64,000 nt of DNA from Pseudoalteromonas ulvae UL12 (GCF_014925405.1 NZ_AQHJ01000029.1:196323-260322), one strand, 5' to 3'; positions 43,263-53,905 are shown, counted from the stretch's first letter. Notes: generated from the sequence alone by a model not told the origin. Numbers and translations are program-made.

Positions 43263-44408
43263 TTACCAAGTAACTTGCATACGTGCAGCAACAGAAGTTG
43301 CGTCGTACTTAGCAAACTCATCACCGTCGCTTGAAACAACGTTGAACATCGCACGCATGTTCTTATTGATATAATAGTTTGCGCCCAATGTGATTGAGTC
43401 GACTTGTCCACCCATCACACCTGCTTCTTTATCATTTAAATCTAGGCTTGATACGCGTGCTGCGATTTCCCAAGCGCCGTCTTTACCTGGCTTAACACGT
43501 TTGAACTTACCTTGTTTTGTATTGTAAGGACGTGAAGAGCCATCAAGTAAATAAGATGCCGATAAATAAAAACCATCAAAACTACTGTCATTATTGACTG
43601 AAGAATCAACATCAGCATTGATGTATTCACCAAGAATCGTCAAAGAACCGAATTTCATTGCAGTTTCAAGTGCATACATATTGTAGCCATCAGCAGCTAA
43701 GCTAGAAGTATCGACTATGCGTGTATCTGCTTGGTGTGATTCTGGACGTGAGCGAAAACGAACAGATGCGCCATCAGACAGCTGACGCGTTGATAACGAG
43801 GCACCAAAAGAGATCAGCTGATCTTTGTCGATAACAGGTGCATAGTTAAAACGGCCGTTAAAACCAAGCTCTTCATCACCAGCGTTATCTTTGTTTACGT
43901 CTTGACCGTAGATACCGTAATTAAGAGACCAGTTATCACCCCATTGGCGAGCAGCAATACCCATAGCGCGATTTAAACCAAAGGCTTCAATAATTGACGA
44001 ACGCTCAATGAATGTGACGTCGTTAGAGCTTGTTTGTGGCTCCATACCAAACGCTTCGATTTGGCTACCAATCAACACTTCGGTATTGTTAAAACCGTTA
44101 TAGCTAATATAAGCATCTTTAACTGATTCACTCGACATGAAATCGTATTGTAGCTTGTAGCCCCACTGCGCCATTTTACCGTTGGCTGCAAAGCGTGCTC
44201 GGCGAATTTCAGTACCATTGTTTAAATCAATATCATCACTGTTAAATGCAACAGCGTCTAATTGGATACGACCATTAAACTTGAAGCTATATTGGCCGTC
44301 GTCAGATTTCACTTGAAAACCACCTTTAGTGGTCACTTCAGCAGCGTAAAGGCTTGAAGTAGCAAAAATAGCGGCTGTAATCGTAGACAATTTAATTAAC
44401 TTGTTCAT
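43263..44408 (-). CDS. Outer-membrane porin, phosphate-selective OprO/OprP type
   Basis: About 381 residues. A signal peptide (MNKLIKLSTITAAIFATSSLYA) is followed by beta-barrel sequence beginning KGGFQVKSDDGQYSFKFNGRIQLDAV and EIRRARFAANGKMAQWGYKLQYDF, the start block of the OprO/OprP family, and it ends in an aromatic residue (MQVTW). Lysines that line the phosphate pathway in OprP cannot be mapped by eye, so phosphate is only a possible substrate. ATG 44406-44408 is preferred over the frame extension to 44429. An AT-rich 261-bp gap precedes it, with no gene visible. Confidence 0.85.
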   Translation of the reverse strand: MNKLIKLSTITAAIFATSSLYAAEVTTKGGFQVKSDDGQYSFKFNGRIQLDAVAFNSDDIDLNNGTEIRRARFAANGKMAQWGYKLQYDFMSSESVKDAYISYNGFNNTEVLIGSQIEAFGMEPQTSSNDVTFIERSSIIEAFGLNRAMGIAARQWGDNWSLNYGIYGQDVNKDNAGDEELGFNGRFNYAPVIDKDQLISFGASLSTRQLSDGASVRFRSRPESHQADTRIVDTSSLAADGYNMYALETAMKFGSLTILGEYINADVDSSVNNDSSFDGFYLSASYLLDGSSRPYNTKQGKFKRVKPGKDGAWEIAARVSSLDLNDKEAGVMGGQVDSITLGANYYINKNMRAMFNVVSSDGDEFAKYDATSVAARMQVTW

Positions 44409-44669
44409 TGCTTGGTTCCTAACTAACAATTGTAGAGTGAATGACTCAATTTAAAGTAGGCAGATGCCTGTTTAATGACGTGTATGTTAATTTCATAATG
44501 TTACTTAAATATTACAATGGACTTTTTTAGTTCTAATTAATTAAATATAAATGTCATAAACTATTTATTTATCTGTTTTTAAAGGGTTATTTGTTTTATT
44601 TGCCTGTCTCATTTTTGTCATTTTTTTGTATTTAAATATTCATTTTATGTTTTCTAGGCTGTTTTTAGG

Positions 44670-46751
44670 TCAAGCTTGAGCATACTGTTCTCTTTGTGCA
44701 AGCCAGCGATTTATGAGCTTGTCGCATAATTCTGGGTGGCTGTTTAATAAGGATTTGGCCATTGGGCGAACGTGTTTAACCATTTCTTGATCGCGCACTA
44801 AATCGGCAATTTTGAACTCAGCTAATCCGGTTTGTTTACTGCCTAATACTTCACCTGGGCCTCGGATTTCGAGATCCCGTTGCGCAATCACAAACCCATC
44901 ATTGCTGTCGCGAAGCACACCTAACCGTTTTTGCGCAGTAGCTGATAATGGCGCGTGATACAGTAATACGCAGTGGGAGGCAATGGCGCCGCGCCCAACG
45001 CGACCACGCAACTGGTGTAATTGGGCTAATCCAAGGCGTTCGGGGTTTTCAATGATGATTAAACTGGCATTGGGCACATCTACCCCGACTTCTATAACGG
45101 TTGTGGCGACTAAAACGTGGATTTTTCCTTGCTTGAATTCGTCCATGATCTGCTGTTTTTCAGCGGGTTTCATTCGCCCATGGACTAAACCGATCGTTAA
45201 CTCAGGCAATAAAACACTCAGTTCTTTCGCATTTTCTTCAGCAGCTTGGCATTGCAAGACTTCAGATTCATCAATTAATGTGCAGACCCAGTAAACCTGA
45301 CGCTGCTGGTTAGTACAGGCATCGCGAACGCGTTCAATGATTTGGTCGCGACGAGTATCGGGAAGAGCAACTGTGGTGATCGGGGTTCGCCCCGGTGGAA
45401 GTTCATCAATAATTGACGTTTCTAAATCAGCGTAGGCAGTCATGGCTAAGGTGCGTGGAATTGGGGTGGCTGTCATCACGAGTTGATGAGGGTAGCAGTC
45501 CCCAAAACGGCCTTTCTCACGTAATTCGAGTCGTTGATGAACGCCAAAGCGGTGTTGTTCATCAATGATGATTAAAGCAAGATTAAAAAATTGCACTTGC
45601 TGTTGAAATAGCGCGTGAGTGCCAATGATCATTTGTGCTTGGCCACTGGCCATATTCGCTAAGGTTGTTTCGCGCTCTTTGCCTTTGGTTTTACCAGCAA
45701 GCCATGCGACTTCAATCCCAAGTGGCAACAACCATTGCTTAAAACTGGTGAAGTGCTGTTCAGCCAAAATTTCAGTGGGGGCCATAAGTGCGACTTGATA
45801 TCCCTGACCGATTGCAGTTAAGGCACTGAGGGCTGCGACTAAGGTTTTTCCTGAGCCCACATCGCCTTGGACCAAGCGCATCATAGGGTGATGTAAACTT
45901 AAATCTTGCTTGATCTCTTTGACAACCCGTTGTTGTGCGCCAGTGGGAGAAAAAGGTAATTGAGCTAAAAATTGCGCTTCAAGTGTCTGGTTGATGTCGA
46001 GCGCCACCGCTTGATGATTTTGTGCTTTTTGGCGAAGTTTAAGCAAACTGAGGTTTTGTGCTAATAACTCTTCCAGTACAAGTCGTTGCTGTGCTGGATG
46101 AAGCCCTAGCGCAAGTTGCTCAGTACATGTATCTGGACTGGGTCTGTGTAAGGTCAAAATCGCTTGTTTGAGTGTCAGCCCTGCCGGTTGATAACGGGTA
46201 GGGAGCAGCTCTTCGATGTCATACTTTTCAAGTAACGTAACGGCTTGATCACTTAAGGCGCGCAGTGACAGTTGCTTTAACCCTTCGGTAGTCGGATAAA
46301 CAGGAGTCAGCGTGTCACTTGTGGTGTTGTGTTGGTAATCATCGATAATCGCGTATTCAGGATGCGCCATTTCAAAGCCATATTGGCCGCGGCGCACTTC
46401 GCCAAAACAACGGATAATTTTACCCGCAACTAAGTTATTTTTTTGCGCAGCAGTGAAACTAAAAAATCGCAGGGTGAGCCGACCTGTTCCATCGTTGATT
46501 TGGCAAATCATCATACGGCGCTTACCAAAGGTGACTTGGCAGTTTTCGATTTCACCCATCACACTCAAATGACTGTGCGCTTGTAATTCATGGATCGGGT
46601 AGATGCGCGTGCGGTCTTCGTACCTCAATGGTAAATGAAACAGTAAATCTTGTACCGTATGAATGGCTAACTTTGCCAAACGCTGAGCCATTTTTGGCCC
46701 AACGCCTTTTAGCTCAGTAACGGGGTATTGGCTTAACAGTGGCTGTGACAA
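44670..46751 (-). CDS. recG: ATP-dependent DNA helicase RecG
   Basis: 693 residues. The N-terminal wedge (VTELKGVGPKMAQRLAKL) and OB-type domain are followed by the helicase core: GDVGSGKTLVAALSAL, MAPTEILAEQHF, DEQHRFGVHQR, MTATPIPRTLAMTAY, and motif VI QLRGRVGRG. RecG remodels stalled forks and branched DNA. The start is TTG at 46749-46751 with a GAG eight bases upstream; no ATG is possible in frame. It follows trmH, as in E. coli. Confidence 0.95.
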   Translation of the reverse strand: MSQPLLSQYPVTELKGVGPKMAQRLAKLAIHTVQDLLFHLPLRYEDRTRIYPIHELQAHSHLSVMGEIENCQVTFGKRRMMICQINDGTGRLTLRFFSFTAAQKNNLVAGKIIRCFGEVRRGQYGFEMAHPEYAIIDDYQHNTTSDTLTPVYPTTEGLKQLSLRALSDQAVTLLEKYDIEELLPTRYQPAGLTLKQAILTLHRPSPDTCTEQLALGLHPAQQRLVLEELLAQNLSLLKLRQKAQNHQAVALDINQTLEAQFLAQLPFSPTGAQQRVVKEIKQDLSLHHPMMRLVQGDVGSGKTLVAALSALTAIGQGYQVALMAPTEILAEQHFTSFKQWLLPLGIEVAWLAGKTKGKERETTLANMASGQAQMIIGTHALFQQQVQFFNLALIIIDEQHRFGVHQRLELREKGRFGDCYPHQLVMTATPIPRTLAMTAYADLETSIIDELPPGRTPITTVALPDTRRDQIIERVRDACTNQQRQVYWVCTLIDESEVLQCQAAEENAKELSVLLPELTIGLVHGRMKPAEKQQIMDEFKQGKIHVLVATTVIEVGVDVPNASLIIIENPERLGLAQLHQLRGRVGRGAIASHCVLLYHAPLSATAQKRLGVLRDSNDGFVIAQRDLEIRGPGEVLGSKQTGLAEFKIADLVRDQEMVKHVRPMAKSLLNSHPELCDKLINRWLAQREQYAQA

Positions 46752-46812
46752 AGGGCACTCAACTCTTTCATTCGATGAATATTTTTCAGTTTACTTGCAT
46801 GCACATTAGGCA

Positions 46813-47499
46813 TCAAGCATGTTTTAGCGTTTGCCAAAATGCATCATCTGCTACGATCTCACCGTGCTCATCTAATGCAGGGTAGGGTAAGGATTTTTCG
46901 ATACACTTTTGGGCGATAATTGGATGGCAGCCTTCAAACAGCATTTTATGTTTGATGGATGGATCTAGCATGTTGCGATCGTACAGGCCTGCTTTTTCAC
47001 GCTGGTTTTGTGCTTCAAATAATATCAAAGCGGCGGCCACCGAAACGTTTAAAGATTGCGCCATACCTTGCATTGGAATAATGATGTTTTTATCGGCATG
47101 CGCTAATGCTCGCTCGGAGATCCCGGTTTTTTCTTGGCCGACAATAATAGCTGTAGGCTGGGTGTAATCGATATCACGAAAATCCACCGCTTCAGGGCAA
47201 AGATTGGTCGCCAGAATTTGAATCCCAGGGTTTTGCGCTCGAATGGCTTCGATAGCGTGATCGATATTTAAATGCAGCTGTGTATCAATCCAATTTTTGC
47301 TGCCACCAGAGGTGTTATTGGTCAACCACTTTTGGTTTTCTGGCCAGACGGCGTGGACATGATGGCAACCAACAGCATCAGCTGTGCGAACAATAGCGGA
47401 TAAGTTGTGATGTTTATGCACATCTTCTAAACAAACCGTTAAGTCGGTTTGGCGGCGATCTAATACGCTTTTAATGCGATGATAGCGTTTATTTTCCAT
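46813..47499 (-). CDS. trmH: tRNA (guanosine(18)-2'-O)-methyltransferase TrmH
   Basis: 228 residues, SPOUT fold. Conserved motifs are NLSAIVRTADAVG (motif 1), AIIVGQEKTGISERAL (motif 2, SAM knot) and IIPMQGMAQSLNVSVAAAL (motif 3, with the Asn-Val-Ser). Methylates the ribose of G18 in tRNA D loops. The ATG is at 47497-47499. It sits directly before recG, the same order as spoT-trmH-recG in E. coli, though spoT here is 4 kb away. Confidence 0.94.
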   Translation of the reverse strand: MENKRYHRIKSVLDRRQTDLTVCLEDVHKHHNLSAIVRTADAVGCHHVHAVWPENQKWLTNNTSGGSKNWIDTQLHLNIDHAIEAIRAQNPGIQILATNLCPEAVDFRDIDYTQPTAIIVGQEKTGISERALAHADKNIIIPMQGMAQSLNVSVAAALILFEAQNQREKAGLYDRNMLDPSIKHKMLFEGCHPIIAQKCIEKSLPYPALDEHGEIVADDAFWQTLKHA

Positions 47500-47569
47500 C
47501 GAATTCTCTGTGTTCTGACTATTTTGACGATTATAACAAGTAAATTCACCGCTGCGGGCTGTTTTATCC

Positions 47570-48028
47570 CTAAGGTATCACTGAGCGTGAAATTGGATTT
47601 TGCAATGAAATTAATGTTTCGGTTGATTGTATGGCATCAATAGCTTGAATTTTACTGATCAGTACAGTTTGGAGATGATCAATCGAGCGAGTCATGACTT
47701 TAATAAAAATACTGTAGTTGCCTGTGGTGTAGTAGGCCTCGACGACTTCTTCGAGGGCTTCGAGCTTAGTGATGGTATCTGGGTAATCTTTAGCATTTTT
47801 TAAATTGATGCCAATAAAGCAGCACACATCATAACCTAATTGTTTTGCATTAATTGCTACGCGTGTGCCTTCAATAATGCCTGCTTGTTTCATTTTTTCG
47901 ACTCTAACGTGAATGGTGCCTGCACTGACAGCAAGTTTTTTGGCCAATTCAGCATATGGGATCCGTGCATTGTCCATTAAAGCATGCAGGATGGTGCGGT
48001 CGAGATTATCGATCTGATAATTTTGCAT
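47570..48028 (-). CDS. asnC: AsnC, Lrp/AsnC-family regulator of asnA
   Basis: 152 residues: HTH (IDNLDRTILHALMDNARIPYAELAKKLAVSAGTIHVRVEKM) and a RAM ligand domain (DVCCFIGINLK...YSIFIKVMTRSIDHL). Divergent from asnA across 194 bp, as in E. coli, where AsnC activates asnA and is inhibited by asparagine. The likely operators lie in 48029-48222; I could not fix them by eye. Confidence 0.93.
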   Translation of the reverse strand: MQNYQIDNLDRTILHALMDNARIPYAELAKKLAVSAGTIHVRVEKMKQAGIIEGTRVAINAKQLGYDVCCFIGINLKNAKDYPDTITKLEALEEVVEAYYTTGNYSIFIKVMTRSIDHLQTVLISKIQAIDAIQSTETLISLQNPISRSVIP

Positions 48029-48222
48029 CGAATATAAAGCCTTTTATTAATGAATTATGAAATATCACCTTATTTTATTGCTGGTTTCTATGGAGTAAAG
48101 CTCTTTTTGTTGCGGGATGTTGATATATGTTGCGTTTTGTTTGAGGATAATAGGTAACGAAGGCGGTTTAGATGATGAATCGCTATTTATTTCGACAGAT
48201 TTTGGGAATGAGGATTATCAAA

Positions 48223-49218
48223 ATGTCAGCAACGTATATCCAAACACAGCAACAGATCAGCAAAGTAAAATCATTGTTCGCAGAGCAACTAGAAAGCCAG
48301 TTGGGGCTGATTGAAGTGCAAGCGCCAATTTTAGCCAGAGTCGGTGATGGCATCCAAGACAACCTCAGTGGGCACGAAAAAGCGGTGTCTGTTCAGGTTA
48401 AAACATTACCTGCTGAGCAGTACGAAGTGGTGCACTCACTGGCGAAATGGAAACGTAAAACATTAGCGGATCACGGCTTTTCTATCGGTCAGGGTTTATA
48501 TACCAATATGAAGGCACTTCGTCCTGACGAAGACAAACTCACCCCTATCCACTCTGTTTATGTTGACCAATGGGATTGGGAAAAAGTCATTTGCGCTTCG
48601 ACAGAGCGCAGCCTTGATTACTTAAAGCAAACTGTTACAACCTTATACCAAGCAATTAAAAAAACAGAATCCCAACTGCAAGACTTGTATGGGATCAAAG
48701 GGTTTCTACCCGCTGAGATTACTTTTTTGCATGCAGAACAATTAGCACGAGAGTATCCAAAGCTCACAGGCAAAGAGCGTGAGCGTGCTGTTGCAAAAGA
48801 GTTTGGCGCTGTATTTTTAATTGGTATTGGAGGCAAATTAAGTGATGGTGCAATTCATGATGTGCGTGCACCGGATTATGATGATTGGTCAACGCCAACC
48901 TGTGATGAGTTTGCGGGTCTAAACGGCGATATTTTAGTGTGGAACCCCGTTTTAGAGGATGTATTTGAGATTTCATCAATGGGTATTCGTGTCTGTCCGG
49001 ATGCATTGCAGCGTCAGCTTGCATTGACTGGAGATGTTGCAAGACTCTCACTCGATTGGCACAAGCAATTATTGGCCAGAGAGTTACCACAAACAATTGG
49101 CGGCGGAATTGGTCAATCGCGTTTGGTGATGTTGTTGTTACAAAAGCATCATATCGGGCAAGTTCAAGTCGGTGTTTGGTCGCCAGAAATTACATCATCC
49201 GTTGCTGACATTTTGTGA
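48223..49218 (+). CDS. asnA: Aspartate-ammonia ligase (asparagine synthetase A)
   Basis: 331 residues, standard length, starting [19 protein letters not shown]. It forms asparagine from aspartate, ammonia and ATP and resembles class II aspartyl-tRNA synthetases. Conserved blocks are [66 protein letters not shown] and [10 protein letters not shown]. The reading frame is open 17 codons upstream to 48172, but AGGAT lies eight bases before ATG 48223 and homologs start there. Confidence 0.95.
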   Translation: MSATYIQTQQQISKVKSLFAEQLESQLGLIEVQAPILARVGDGIQDNLSGHEKAVSVQVKTLPAEQYEVVHSLAKWKRKTLADHGFSIGQGLYTNMKALRPDEDKLTPIHSVYVDQWDWEKVICASTERSLDYLKQTVTTLYQAIKKTESQLQDLYGIKGFLPAEITFLHAEQLAREYPKLTGKERERAVAKEFGAVFLIGIGGKLSDGAIHDVRAPDYDDWSTPTCDEFAGLNGDILVWNPVLEDVFEISSMGIRVCPDALQRQLALTGDVARLSLDWHKQLLARELPQTIGGGIGQSRLVMLLLQKHHIGQVQVGVWSPEITSSVADIL

Positions 49219-49237
49219 TAAACAGAGCGCGGGTGGT

Positions 49238-50863
49238 CTAAACTTGGTTGCTGGAGCTAATTTCAATATGGATATTGTTGTCTTGTAAGGTGACGCGACA
49301 AGCGGGATAGGTGCGAGAGGTTTTCAGCGTTTTGTTGAACAATTTAAATTCGACACCTGGATGTAAGGTTTGACTGATTTTGATATCGCTGTGCTCAAGT
49401 AAAAAGTGCAGCGCATCATCAAACTTAGCAAGTAAGCCTTCTATTTTTTCTGATTGCATCATCCAGTGTTTACTAGCGGTATCAACCTTTGCTTGTAGGG
49501 TCTTTTTTTGTTTAGAATTTCCGAGTCTATCTACTGCTACTTGTTTGGCGGTTAATTCAAACAAATGAGTATCTGCTGCGGAAAGTTGCTCCAGTAGCGT
49601 TTCGTGTTTTGCTATTAATTGATGTGCAGCTTGCATCATTGTTATTTCTACTTTTGCTCCAGATTCTGAGCCTATTTCTGCAGCGATAACATGTTTGGCA
49701 TCTAATATTTTACCGCCAATAAACTTGCCAATGCCTTTGCCTTTTTTACCTTCTGCGATTTTTATTGAGTTTTTTGCTGTTAATTCACAATGACTCACTA
49801 GGCGTTCAACACTGATGTTGTTAGCGCTAAGGCAGGCATACTGGGCATGACCAAGGGTGAGATCACCGCCGCACGTCACTTTGGTCGTGAGTTGGTGAGC
49901 ATCGTGATCAAGGTGGCCAATAATTCCACCTTTGACTGAAATGTTCCCTAAGGCTGTTATTTCAGCGCCATCAACGGTACCCAAAATATTGATATCCCCT
50001 TTGGCTGTTACTTTCATGCTCGGATCAACACCTTTGGTGATCAATATACTGCCATCAAAATCAATGTGACCAGTTTTCACGCAGACTTCATCGACGGTGA
50101 AAATATCATCGACGCGCATACCGTTAGCGGTATCGATAGGCACGCCATCACAAGCAGCAATTAAAGCATGAGGGTTATCATCGGGTATCAATGTACCCTC
50201 GCCAGCACTGAGAGTGATTGCTTGGCCAGGTGAGGGAGGTAAAGAATCTCCAATAACATTAAATCCTTCTGTCCCTTGGGTTTCCGGAGTTACTTTTATT
50301 AGCACGGTGCCTTTTGTTACGCTGGCTAACTTACCAAAATCACGGTGATCAACTCGTCCATCTTCAAGCTCTTTGGGTTGGCGTAAGCGCTCGGATAATG
50401 TGGTGACTTGCTTTTCAAGTTGAGCATCCGTACCATTTGTTGCAGGACGGCCCTGCGCAATGGTGGCGTGCACCGTATCACCAGGTGATAACTCGAATTG
50501 TTTTGCTAGCAATGATTCGAGCAGAGCCTGCTTATATCCTCGACTGACTCCCGATTTAACTAGTAGTGCTTTGCCGGCATCAAGAGACATCATTTTTCCA
50601 CCTTGCGCCGTTTTCAAATAACCCGTTGCAGTCATTTTATCATCGGCGATTTTAATTTCTAATGTGGCATCAGTTTTGGTGGCAACAAGTAGTGTATTTG
50701 GCTTGGGATCTTGTTTGAAAAATGCGTTGATTGCATCGGTATGAATTGCAAAGTCAGCATATTGAGAAGCCGCCAGCGCATCTATCACAAATGATACACT
50801 TGCAGGTGTACCGTGATTGGCTAAATCTAGAAAAACGTGTCCTTTGCTATCAATTGTAAACAT
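49238..50863 (-). CDS. DUF342/FapA-family protein
   Basis: 541 residues. A variable N-terminus (about 1-230) is followed by a beta-helix of DUF342 type (MKVTAKGDINILGTVDGAEI, GNISVKGGIIGHLD, KVTCGGDLTLGHAQYACLSA, KFIGGKILDAKHVIAAEIG) and a coiled coil (about 390-480). Family members are bacterial polymer-like or cell-envelope proteins (FapA was named in Bacillus/Vibrio work); the role is not settled. It converges with asnA 20 bases away. Confidence 0.85.
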   Translation of the reverse strand: MFTIDSKGHVFLDLANHGTPASVSFVIDALAASQYADFAIHTDAINAFFKQDPKPNTLLVATKTDATLEIKIADDKMTATGYLKTAQGGKMMSLDAGKALLVKSGVSRGYKQALLESLLAKQFELSPGDTVHATIAQGRPATNGTDAQLEKQVTTLSERLRQPKELEDGRVDHRDFGKLASVTKGTVLIKVTPETQGTEGFNVIGDSLPPSPGQAITLSAGEGTLIPDDNPHALIAACDGVPIDTANGMRVDDIFTVDEVCVKTGHIDFDGSILITKGVDPSMKVTAKGDINILGTVDGAEITALGNISVKGGIIGHLDHDAHQLTTKVTCGGDLTLGHAQYACLSANNISVERLVSHCELTAKNSIKIAEGKKGKGIGKFIGGKILDAKHVIAAEIGSESGAKVEITMMQAAHQLIAKHETLLEQLSAADTHLFELTAKQVAVDRLGNSKQKKTLQAKVDTASKHWMMQSEKIEGLLAKFDDALHFLLEHSDIKISQTLHPGVEFKLFNKTLKTSRTYPACRVTLQDNNIHIEISSSNQV

Positions 50864-50933
50864 CGCACTGCTTTTTTAAATGTGTATGTTATGAATGTAT
50901 GATATTTAAACTTTTTTGCCTAGATGAATATAA

Positions 50934-50960
50934 AAAAAAGCGCAAAATTTGCGCTTTTTT
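50934..50960 (-). terminator. Intrinsic terminator after ridA
   Basis: AAAAAAGCGCAAA / TTTGCGCTTTTTT around one base, with T runs on both strands. On the minus strand it ends the spoT-ridA unit 18 bases after the ridA stop. On the plus strand it faces no gene. Confidence 0.88.
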
Positions 50961-50977
50961 ATCAAATCAACAACTCA

Positions 50978-51370
50978 TTAATTTGTTGATGGTAACTCCA
51001 TGATGCCATCAATTTCGACTTGAACACCTTTAGGAAGAGCACGAACACCAATAGCGGCACGAGCTGGATAGGGCGTTTTAAAGTATTGGCTCATTACTTC
51101 GTTAACTGTGGCAAAATTAGAAAGATCAGTTAAGAAAATATTCACTTTTACCATGTCTTGAATCTCACCGCCTGCAGCTTGGCAAACAGCAACTAAATTT
51201 TTAAATACTTGATGTGTTTGTTCGGTGAAGTCCTCTGAAATCACTTCCATTGTTTCAGGAACTAGCGGGATCTGGCCTGAAAGATACACCGCAGTTCCGA
51301 CTTTTACAGCTTGGCTATATGTGCCGATTGCTGCAGGTGCTTGATCGGTATTAATGATAGCTTTTGTCAT
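50978..51370 (-). CDS. ridA: RidA (reactive enamine/imine deaminase)
   Basis: 130 residues of the Rid/YjgF family. Features are [27 protein letters not shown] and the catalytic Arg in [14 protein letters not shown] followed by VEIDGI. It hydrolyses 2-aminoacrylate and related enamines released by PLP enzymes such as threonine dehydratase. Coupled behind spoT (25-base gap), a linkage common in Gammaproteobacteria. Confidence 0.95.
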   Translation of the reverse strand: MTKAIINTDQAPAAIGTYSQAVKVGTAVYLSGQIPLVPETMEVISEDFTEQTHQVFKNLVAVCQAAGGEIQDMVKVNIFLTDLSNFATVNEVMSQYFKTPYPARAAIGVRALPKGVQVEIDGIMELPSTN

Positions 51371-51395
51371 TGTTTTACATCCTTAAATTCGATAA

Positions 51396-53501
51396 TTATC
51401 GTTTACGATAAACTTTTTGTACGTCAGGCATCACTCTAATTTTTCGCATTATATTGGCGACATGAATGCGATCTTTAACGGTGACTGACAAATTGATAAC
51501 GTATAGGTTACTTTCTTTTTCATCGGTGGCTATCTCGACAATATTAGCCGCAGTTGAGGCTACAACGCTTGTCAGTTTGGCCAAAGCACCTTGGTGGTTA
51601 ATAATTTCAACTCGTAAGGCGGCGATGTATTCTTTTTCGGGCGCATCTTCCCAACGTACTACGAAGAATTTTGCTTTATCGTTTTCCCAGCCTCGAATAT
51701 TTTTACATTCGTGTCGGTGAACAGTTAGTCCTTTGCCATGACTGACATGGGCAACAATATCATCGCCAGGAACGGGGCGACAGCATTTCGAGTAGTTGAC
51801 CAGCATGCCTTCAGTACCAATAATGGCGGCTTTGGTTTTTTTGGTAAACTCGTCCAAATCGGCATTATCTGAATGCAATAAACGCTTAGCGATTAAAATG
51901 CTCATGAGATTACCCGTCCCAATGGCCACCAATAATTCCATCATGGTTTTGAGTTGGTTTTCTTCTAATACACGTTGAACATTTTCATCAGGTAAGTCTT
52001 CTAGGGTGTGTTCTCCAAGAGCTGATTCGAGCAATCGGCGGCCAAGACTAATCGCTTCTTCTTCTCTCTGGGTTTTCAAGTAGTTACGGATCCCCAAGCG
52101 TGCTTTACCGGTAACAATAAAGTTGAGCCAAGTCGCATTAGGATGCGCGCCTGGGCTGGTGATAACTTCGATTGTTTGCCCTGTATCGAGCGGGCGATTA
52201 AGCGGATGAGGCTTACGATTGACCCGAGCACCCACACAGGTATTCCCCACATCAGTATGAACGGCATAAGCGAAATCAACCGCAGTGGCGCCCATAGGAA
52301 GCTCAATAATTCGCCCATCTGGGGTGAAAACGTAAATTTCTTCAGGAAAGAGCTCAGTTTTGACATTTTCAACAAATTCAAACGAAGAACCCGCGCTTTG
52401 TTGCAGCTCGAGTAAACTTTGCATCCATTGCCGTGCACGCTGTTGTGCTGTGTTGCCTGAGTTATCACCTGATTTTTTGTACATCCAATGAGCGGCCACT
52501 CCTTTATCTGCCATATGATCCATTTCGTGGGTACGAATTTGGATTTCGACCGGAATACCATGAGGACCCACTAACGAAGTATGCAGCGATTGGTAGCCAT
52601 TGGTTTTAGGAACAGCTATATAATCTTTAAAGCGAGTTTCGATTGGCTTATAAAGGTTATGTGCTACGCCAAGAGAGCGATAACAGGTATCCATTGAGTT
52701 AACCCCAATGCGAAACGCGTAAATATCCATCACTTCATTGAACATCAGCTCTTTGTTGAGCATTTTTTTATAAATACTGTAGAGGTGTTTTTCTCGTCCG
52801 CTGACTTCAGCTTCAATCCCTGATTCTGCTAGGCGTGCAATGATCTCGCCTCGGATATTATTGATAATTTCTTTACGGTTTCCGCGCGCTTTAGCGACTT
52901 CATTTTTTAATGCGCGGTGACGCATTGGGTAAAGTGCTTGAAAGCCTAAATCTTCCAATTCATTTTTGATGTCATGAATACCTAAGCGGTTGGCGATAGG
53001 TGCAAAAATCTCCAATGTTTCACGGGCAATGCGGCGACGTTTTTCTGGGCGCAGTGCGCCTAAGGTGCGCATATTATGAGTACGATCAGCCAGTTTAATT
53101 AAAATTACGCGAATATCTTGCGTCATGGCCATGATCATTTTTCGGTAGTTTTCGGCTTGAAATTGTTTTTTGTCTTTGAAACTCAATTTGTCGAGTTTAC
53201 TGACGCCTTCGACGAGTTCAGCAACTGTTTCACCAAAAATTTCTGCTAAATCCTCTTGGCTAAAATCAGTATCTTCAATGACGTCGTGCATCAAAGCGGC
53301 CATTAAAGTTTCATGGTCGAGCTTCATGCTGGCTAGAATTTGCGTTACTTCGACAGGGTGAGTGATGTAAGGCTCACCACTTGAACGCGTTTGACCTTCG
53401 TGGGCTTCGCGAGCGACCACATAGGCTTTTTGCACCAGTTCAACATGCTCTGGTGATAAATATTCTGAGATTTTCTTTTTTAGACCTTCAAAAAGATACA
53501 T
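51396..53501 (-). CDS. spoT: Bifunctional (p)ppGpp synthetase/hydrolase SpoT
   Basis: 701 residues. The HD hydrolase domain (GEPYITHPVEV, ALMHDVIEDTDF) is followed by the synthetase domain (DIYAFRIGV, RFKDYIAVPKTNGYQSLHTS, VEIQIRTHEMDHMADKG), TGS (IYVFTPDGRIIELPMGATAVDFAYAVH), a zinc-finger region (YSKCCRPVPGDDIVAHVSHGKG) and a C-terminal ACT domain. It sets ppGpp in response to carbon, fatty acid and iron stress. It follows rpoZ, the E. coli order (gmk-rpoZ-spoT). Confidence 0.96.
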   Translation of the reverse strand: MYLFEGLKKKISEYLSPEHVELVQKAYVVAREAHEGQTRSSGEPYITHPVEVTQILASMKLDHETLMAALMHDVIEDTDFSQEDLAEIFGETVAELVEGVSKLDKLSFKDKKQFQAENYRKMIMAMTQDIRVILIKLADRTHNMRTLGALRPEKRRRIARETLEIFAPIANRLGIHDIKNELEDLGFQALYPMRHRALKNEVAKARGNRKEIINNIRGEIIARLAESGIEAEVSGREKHLYSIYKKMLNKELMFNEVMDIYAFRIGVNSMDTCYRSLGVAHNLYKPIETRFKDYIAVPKTNGYQSLHTSLVGPHGIPVEIQIRTHEMDHMADKGVAAHWMYKKSGDNSGNTAQQRARQWMQSLLELQQSAGSSFEFVENVKTELFPEEIYVFTPDGRIIELPMGATAVDFAYAVHTDVGNTCVGARVNRKPHPLNRPLDTGQTIEVITSPGAHPNATWLNFIVTGKARLGIRNYLKTQREEEAISLGRRLLESALGEHTLEDLPDENVQRVLEENQLKTMMELLVAIGTGNLMSILIAKRLLHSDNADLDEFTKKTKAAIIGTEGMLVNYSKCCRPVPGDDIVAHVSHGKGLTVHRHECKNIRGWENDKAKFFVVRWEDAPEKEYIAALRVEIINHQGALAKLTSVVASTAANIVEIATDEKESNLYVINLSVTVKDRIHVANIMRKIRVMPDVQKVYRKR

Positions 53502-53629
53502 TCACGCTCCAATGCTCTAGAGAGGTGGGGAGATACTTGTTTTAGGTAACAATATACGATGAAACAGGAGGAATGCCAACGACCTTTAGTGGTTAAAGGG
53601 CGTTAGCATTTATCTATGGAAGTAATAGA

Positions 53630-53905
53630 TTATTGGTTGCCACCAACGATAGCTGCAACCGCTGCTAATTCTGCAGCTTCTTGATTATGTTGCTCTTCAA
53701 GTTCAATGTGATCCATTGAAACATTATCAACATAACCCGCTTCGATTTCGCGAAGTGCGATAACCGTTGGTTTGTCTGTACTAGCTTCAACCATCGGGTT
53801 TTTTCCACCAACCGAAATTTGGCGGGCACGACGTGCCGCAACCAAGATTAAATCAAAACGGTTGCCAATTTTATCTACTGCATCTTCAACAGTTACGCGA
53901 GCCAT
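53630..53905 (-). CDS. rpoZ: RNA polymerase omega subunit
   Basis: 91 residues, starting [29 protein letters not shown], the strongly conserved omega block. Helps assemble RNA polymerase and, with DksA, forms part of a ppGpp site, so its link to spoT is functional. 128 bases before spoT. Confidence 0.96.
   Translation of the reverse strand: MARVTVEDAVDKIGNRFDLILVAARRARQISVGGKNPMVEASTDKPTVIALREIEAGYVDNVSMDHIELEEQHNQEAAELAAVAAIVGGNQ

Noticed and set aside
52076..52561. A 161-residue minus-strand frame inside spoT
   Set aside because: Out-of-frame shadow of spoT, whose own frame shows all expected domains.
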